Assembly (NCBI GenBank): GCA_964426915.1
Contig: CAYRTD010000084.1
Span: forward strand, 1 to 17,642
Direction of reading: 5' to 3'
From: CAYRTD01 sp964426915
GTDB taxonomy: Bacteria > Bacteroidota > Bacteroidia > Bacteroidales > GCA-2748055
Length of the DNA: 17,642 nt
The position numbers were made by a program, and so were the translations under genes. Shown here in pieces: positions 15,609 to 17,642 of this stretch. The notes beneath the pieces were generated by a model, which saw only the letters and a program-made list of their open reading frames with translations, searched no databases and had not been told where the DNA came from. How positions within the stretch are numbered: position 1 is the first letter of the stretch; every line of letters begins with the position of its first letter.

Positions 15609-16705
15609 TGAAAAACGATCTGATTTCAGAATATATTCTTAATAACTCATCGGTTCTTTTTTTAGTTACCGATAAAACCGGGAATATCTTGAGATTCAAT
15701 AGGCTTGCAGAAAGACTTATAGCTAAAGAAAACCTGAATACCCTTACTGAAGTGATCCTGGATTTCAATACTGGCTTTTCTCTTAATGAAGCAGTTTTAA
15801 CGACGGATAAGTTCAGCTTAAGTATTAACTCAAAACTCAAAGACCCTCAAAACCTTAACTTTACATTTATAGAGCAGGATAACGAAATATTTGTTTTTGG
15901 TGAAACCGATCCGGAAGAAAACAGCAGATTGCAGAAGGAAATGTTAAAGTTGAACGATGAATATGCAAACCTCACCCGTGAACTTTACAAAAAAAATACT
16001 GAATTAAAAAAGCTTAATGATCTGAAAAATCAATTTTTGGGAATAGCAGCACATGATCTCAGAAATCCTATAGGAAATATAATTTCCATCGCCTCTTTGC
16101 TTCACAATAATCTGTATGAAAAACTAAATTCAAAGGAGAAAAGGTTCCTGGAAATAATATCTGATCTGGGTGAGTTTGGTTTGAATTTGTTAAACGATCT
16201 GCTGGAAATTTCCAGGATCGAATCCGGTACCCAAAAGATTGACCTCACCAAAGCGGATCCTGACAAGCTTATCCGCGATATTGTAAAGTTTAATGAATAT
16301 TATGCATATTCGCAGCAAGTAAAAATCGTTTTTAAATCATCTGGCAAAATCTGCCCGATTATATGCAATAAACAAGCATTTCATCAGATACTGAATAATC
16401 TCATTAGCAACGCCATTAAATATTCGCCGGAAAATACCAGAGTAGAAATCGGAATTATTCCCGGAGACAAGCAACATACTTTCTACGTAAATGATGAAGG
16501 TCCGGGAATTCCTTTGGAAGAACAGGATAAACTATTTAAGGCCTTCTCAAAAACTTCTCTGAAACCCCGGGGAAGTGAAAAAAGTACCGGCCTCGGTTTA
16601 TGGATCGTAAATATGTTGATACGGAGTCATTCAGGTAAAATCTGGGTGAAGTCGACTGAAGGAAAAGGAACTATTATATTTTTCTCTATTCCCACATACG
16701 ATTAG
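15608..16705 (+). CDS. Soluble PAS-domain sensor histidine kinase
   Basis: This is a 365-residue cytoplasmic kinase without membrane helices or signal peptide. Residues ~8-98 form a divergent PAS-like domain (FLVTDKTGNILRFNRLAERLI, near 18-38), joined by a coiled coil (about 104-142) to the HisKA/HATPase core. Landmarks are the H-box AAHDLRNPIG (147-156, phospho-acceptor His149), N-box NNLISNAIKYSP (263-274), G1 DEGPGIP (296-302) and G2 STGLGLWIV (326-334). The F-box region KLFKAFSK (308-315) is present, so the kinase should be active. It starts in the stop codon of the cobalamin-binding protein gene, so the two proteins are probably made in matched amounts and the B12 protein is the likely upstream signal. 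No response regulator or receiver domain is encoded in this window, so its partner must lie elsewhere. Confidence 0.93.
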   Translation: MKNDLISEYILNNSSVLFLVTDKTGNILRFNRLAERLIAKENLNTLTEVILDFNTGFSLNEAVLTTDKFSLSINSKLKDPQNLNFTFIEQDNEIFVFGETDPEENSRLQKEMLKLNDEYANLTRELYKKNTELKKLNDLKNQFLGIAAHDLRNPIGNIISIASLLHNNLYEKLNSKEKRFLEIISDLGEFGLNLLNDLLEISRIESGTQKIDLTKADPDKLIRDIVKFNEYYAYSQQVKIVFKSSGKICPIICNKQAFHQILNNLISNAIKYSPENTRVEIGIIPGDKQHTFYVNDEGPGIPLEEQDKLFKAFSKTSLKPRGSEKSTGLGLWIVNMLIRSHSGKIWVKSTEGKGTIIFFSIPTYD

Positions 16706-16745
16706 ACAAAATTGTTTTTGTAAAAAGCGAATATTTTTCGGGCCA

Positions 16746-16751
16746 TGTACA
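16746..16751. promoter_or_regulatory. TGTACA half-site upstream of the promoter
   Basis: The 6-bp palindrome TGTACA lies 10 bases upstream of the -33 element of the following promoter and contains TnTACA, the core I recall for CarH operators. It is too short to stand alone as proof. Confidence 0.3.
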
Positions 16752-16761
16752 AAGAATGGGG

Positions 16762-16791
16762 TTGGATATTGTATACAAACACATATTTTTG
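16762..16791 (+). promoter_or_regulatory. Bacteroidota-type promoter of the 145-residue protein gene
   Basis: TTG at 16762-16764, a 19-base spacer, and TATTTTTG at 16784-16791 together fit the consensus TTG-N19-TAnnTTTG without a mismatch. Transcription should start near 16798 and the first in-frame ATG after it is at 16834, leaving a leader of about 35 bases. This excludes the earlier ATG at 16756, which lies upstream of the promoter. It gives the third gene of the sensor locus its own transcript, separate from the kinase. Confidence 0.65.
16769..16778. promoter_or_regulatory. Perfect 10-bp palindrome in the promoter spacer (candidate operator)
   Basis: TTGTATACAA is a perfect palindrome lying wholly between the -33 (16762-16764) and -7 (16784-16791) elements, where a bound repressor would block RNA polymerase. 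It includes TATACA/TGTATA, which matches the TnTACA core I recall for CarH/LitR-type sites. The regulator's identity is inference; no MerR-family gene is in this window. Confidence 0.5.
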
Positions 16792-16833
16792 ATCAAGAAT
16801 AAATGTAAAATTCGAAAATCTTTCATTTTAGTT

Positions 16834-17271
16834 ATGAAGAATCCGGAAGAATTAATAAAATCAGCTGCTAAACTCGAAAAGGTTGATAGTAAAAGCCTAC
16901 AAGAGTATTCTGAAAAACAGGAACTCATCATCGCAAAAACCAATGAACTGATCCTGAACAATAAGAATATTCAATCACTAATCGGCGAAAAAAATGAATC
17001 AAAAATGGTGATCAATCACACCAACCATGTGCGGTTCATGGAGAGTATCCTGCGGAATTTTAACCCTGAAATATTTGTAAATACCATCCTCTGGGTATAT
17101 AAAACCTATCGAAAACACGGATTTCATGAGAAATACTGGGTGATAGCCTTTGAAAAATATGAAAAAGCCCTGGAAGAGTTGCTGGATAAGGATTCGTACC
17201 AGGAAGTCAGCAATTATTACCAATGGCTGAAAAGAAACCATAAAGACTTTGTAAAATTGACAGAGGAGTAA
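16834..17271 (+). CDS. 145-residue helical protein resembling the N-terminal partner domain of B12-sensor proteins
   Basis: This soluble, all-helical protein has a charged N-terminal part (residues 1-55, coiled-coil-like) and a domain (about 58-141) rich in His, Trp and Tyr: H62/H65 in INHTNHVRFMESIL, then FNPEIFVNTILWVYKTYRKHGF (77-98) and EKYEKALEELL (108-118). Its spacing, including the 'H..(x)..L, SP-LF-x-DYV-W' shape and 'RG' turn, recalls the domain that in other bacteria precedes the same B12 module in one polypeptide. That is from memory, not an alignment. Here it is a separate gene after the kinase, with its own promoter at 16762-16791, so the start is the ATG at 16834. It may join the B12 protein to the kinase or bind a related cofactor. 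Function unproven. Confidence 0.6.
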   Translation: MKNPEELIKSAAKLEKVDSKSLQEYSEKQELIIAKTNELILNNKNIQSLIGEKNESKMVINHTNHVRFMESILRNFNPEIFVNTILWVYKTYRKHGFHEKYWVIAFEKYEKALEELLDKDSYQEVSNYYQWLKRNHKDFVKLTEE

Positions 17272-17272
17272 A

Positions 17273-17334
17273 TGTAGTTTACACTTTTTCTATAAATTTA
17301 CATTTTTTGTATGTTCGCTCATAAAATGTAAACT
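17273..17334. repeat. Array of TTTACA/TGTAAA half-sites (candidate operator cluster)
   Basis: Starting three bases after the stop codon there are TGTA-GTT-TACA (17273-17283), TTTACATTTT (17297-17306) and its exact inverse AAAATGTAAA (17323-17332). AGTTTACA (17276-17283) and TGTAAACT (17327-17334) also form an exact 8-bp inverted pair. The stems are AT-rich, so this looks less like an intrinsic terminator than a protein-binding array. TTTACA at 17297-17302 and TAAAAT at 17322-17327 are separated by 19 bases, a spacing typical of MerR-family promoters, but there is no gene downstream within the window to test that. Confidence 0.4.
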
Positions 17335-17520
17335 TATTATTAGAAAATACCTGAATCTGTGCAAATCTGTGTTATCTATGGTTAATATTTCGTCATGGAT
17401 TCCATAGATTAGTATTAAGCATCCCGACAAAGAAAAAACCGCAATTAATTTTTTGGCACACTATTTGTTTTAAATAAGACATCAGTTCATCCAACAATAT
17501 ACCCGATTAATTTCGGGGCA

Positions 17521-17544
17521 AACCGGGTCTAACCACCCGGTTTT
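17521..17544 (+). terminator. Intrinsic (Rho-independent) terminator
   Basis: The inverted repeat AACCGGGT (17521-17528) and ACCCGGTT (17535-17542), with a 6-base loop, forms a GC-rich 8-bp stem followed by TTTTATATTTT. This is a classical terminator shape on the plus strand. It lies about 250 bases after the 145-residue protein gene, so it may end that transcript or belong to a repeat element. Confidence 0.5.
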
Positions 17545-17551
17545 ATATTTT

Positions 17552-17572
17552 CATTATGGACAGACACTAACT
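17552..17572 (+). repeat. Right copy of the 21-base near-identical direct repeat
   Basis: It matches 172-192 at 18 of 21 positions in the same orientation. It overlaps the start of a hairpin, GACACT-AACT-AGTGTC (17563-17578), with an outer GAC/GTC pair at 17559-17561/17580-17582. Confidence 0.35.
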
Positions 17573-17621
17573 AGTGTCCGTCAATATAGTCGGGTGTCTG
17601 GATCATAATGTTCGAGATCAA

Positions 17622-17634
17622 GGCTTGCGAAGCC
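17622..17634. repeat. Short perfect hairpin at the right edge
   Basis: GGCTT-GCG-AAGCC is a 5-bp stem with a 3-base loop, in locally GC-rich DNA at the very end of the window. No gene is visible beside it. Confidence 0.3.
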
Positions 17635-17642
17635 GGAAAAAG

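Larger units (their letters stand above)
17272..17642. other. Non-coding right end: half-site array, terminator and repeat-like hairpins
   Basis: No open reading frame here has any recognisable product. The segment holds a TTTACA/TGTAAA array (17273-17334), then a stretch resembling the 'CTGTGCAAATCTGTGTTATCTATGG' type of motif that is common in intergenic DNA of many bacteria (17358-17382). After that come a strong terminator-like hairpin (17521-17544) and several further palindromes up to the edge. The window may end within a dispersed repeat. Confidence 0.5.

Noticed and set aside
16756..16833. 26-residue extension of the 145-residue protein
   Set aside because: It starts upstream of the promoter, so it would not be in the transcript; the ATG at 16834 is the first after the predicted start of transcription.
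1..17642. CRISPR array, tRNA, rRNA or prophage
   Set aside because: No regularly spaced repeats, no tRNA-like cloverleaf and no integrase, terminase or transposase gene was seen on either strand.

Overview
The window looks like a Bacteroidota chromosome (AT-rich, probably an environmental or marine Bacteroidia lineage). The evidence is internal: start codons lack Shine-Dalgarno sequences; two promoters fit the Bacteroidota pattern TTG-N19/20-TAnnTTTG; and the families include a DUF4834-like small protein, a DUF5723-like outer-membrane protein and a TonB receptor with a carboxypeptidase-regulatory-like N-terminus. No rRNA, tRNA, CRISPR array, transposase or phage gene was seen. Both ends of the window are non-coding and repeat-like, and the first ~120 bases are far richer in G+C (about 60%) than the rest.

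Layout. A mannose-1-phosphate guanylyltransferase gene (minus strand) is followed by a divergent, tightly packed plus-strand cluster (1449-5481): MlaE/MlaF lipid ABC transporter, a THEP1-like P-loop NTPase, MobA, a large membrane protein that reads as a fusion of ECF-transporter S-like and T-like parts, and an overlapping 53-codon ORF. Convergent to it is a small DUF4834-like membrane protein. Next comes a three-gene minus-strand envelope operon (11739 to 5890): an anchored DUF3352-like/beta-propeller protein, a large lipoprotein and a DUF5723-like outer-membrane protein. Divergent from that, on the plus strand, are a haem/haemoglobin-type TonB-dependent receptor and uracil-DNA glycosylase.

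The most interesting part is 14939-17334. A stand-alone cobalamin-binding protein carries both the four-helix module with the Wx9EH signature of B12 photoreceptors (CarH type) and a Rossmann B12-binding domain with ExHxxG-x41-S...GG. One base overlaps with the gene for a soluble PAS-histidine kinase. A 145-residue protein follows; it resembles the N-terminal domain that I recall being fused to this B12 module in other bacteria. That third gene has its own well-formed promoter, with a perfect palindrome TTGTATACAA between the -33 and -7 elements and a cluster of TTTACA/TGTAAA half-sites after the gene. I read this as a candidate split, cobalamin-based light (or B12) sensing system signalling through a histidine kinase, with the third gene probably under a CarH/LitR-like repressor encoded elsewhere. 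The protein motifs and DNA sites are seen directly; the light-sensing role and the link to a repressor are inference.
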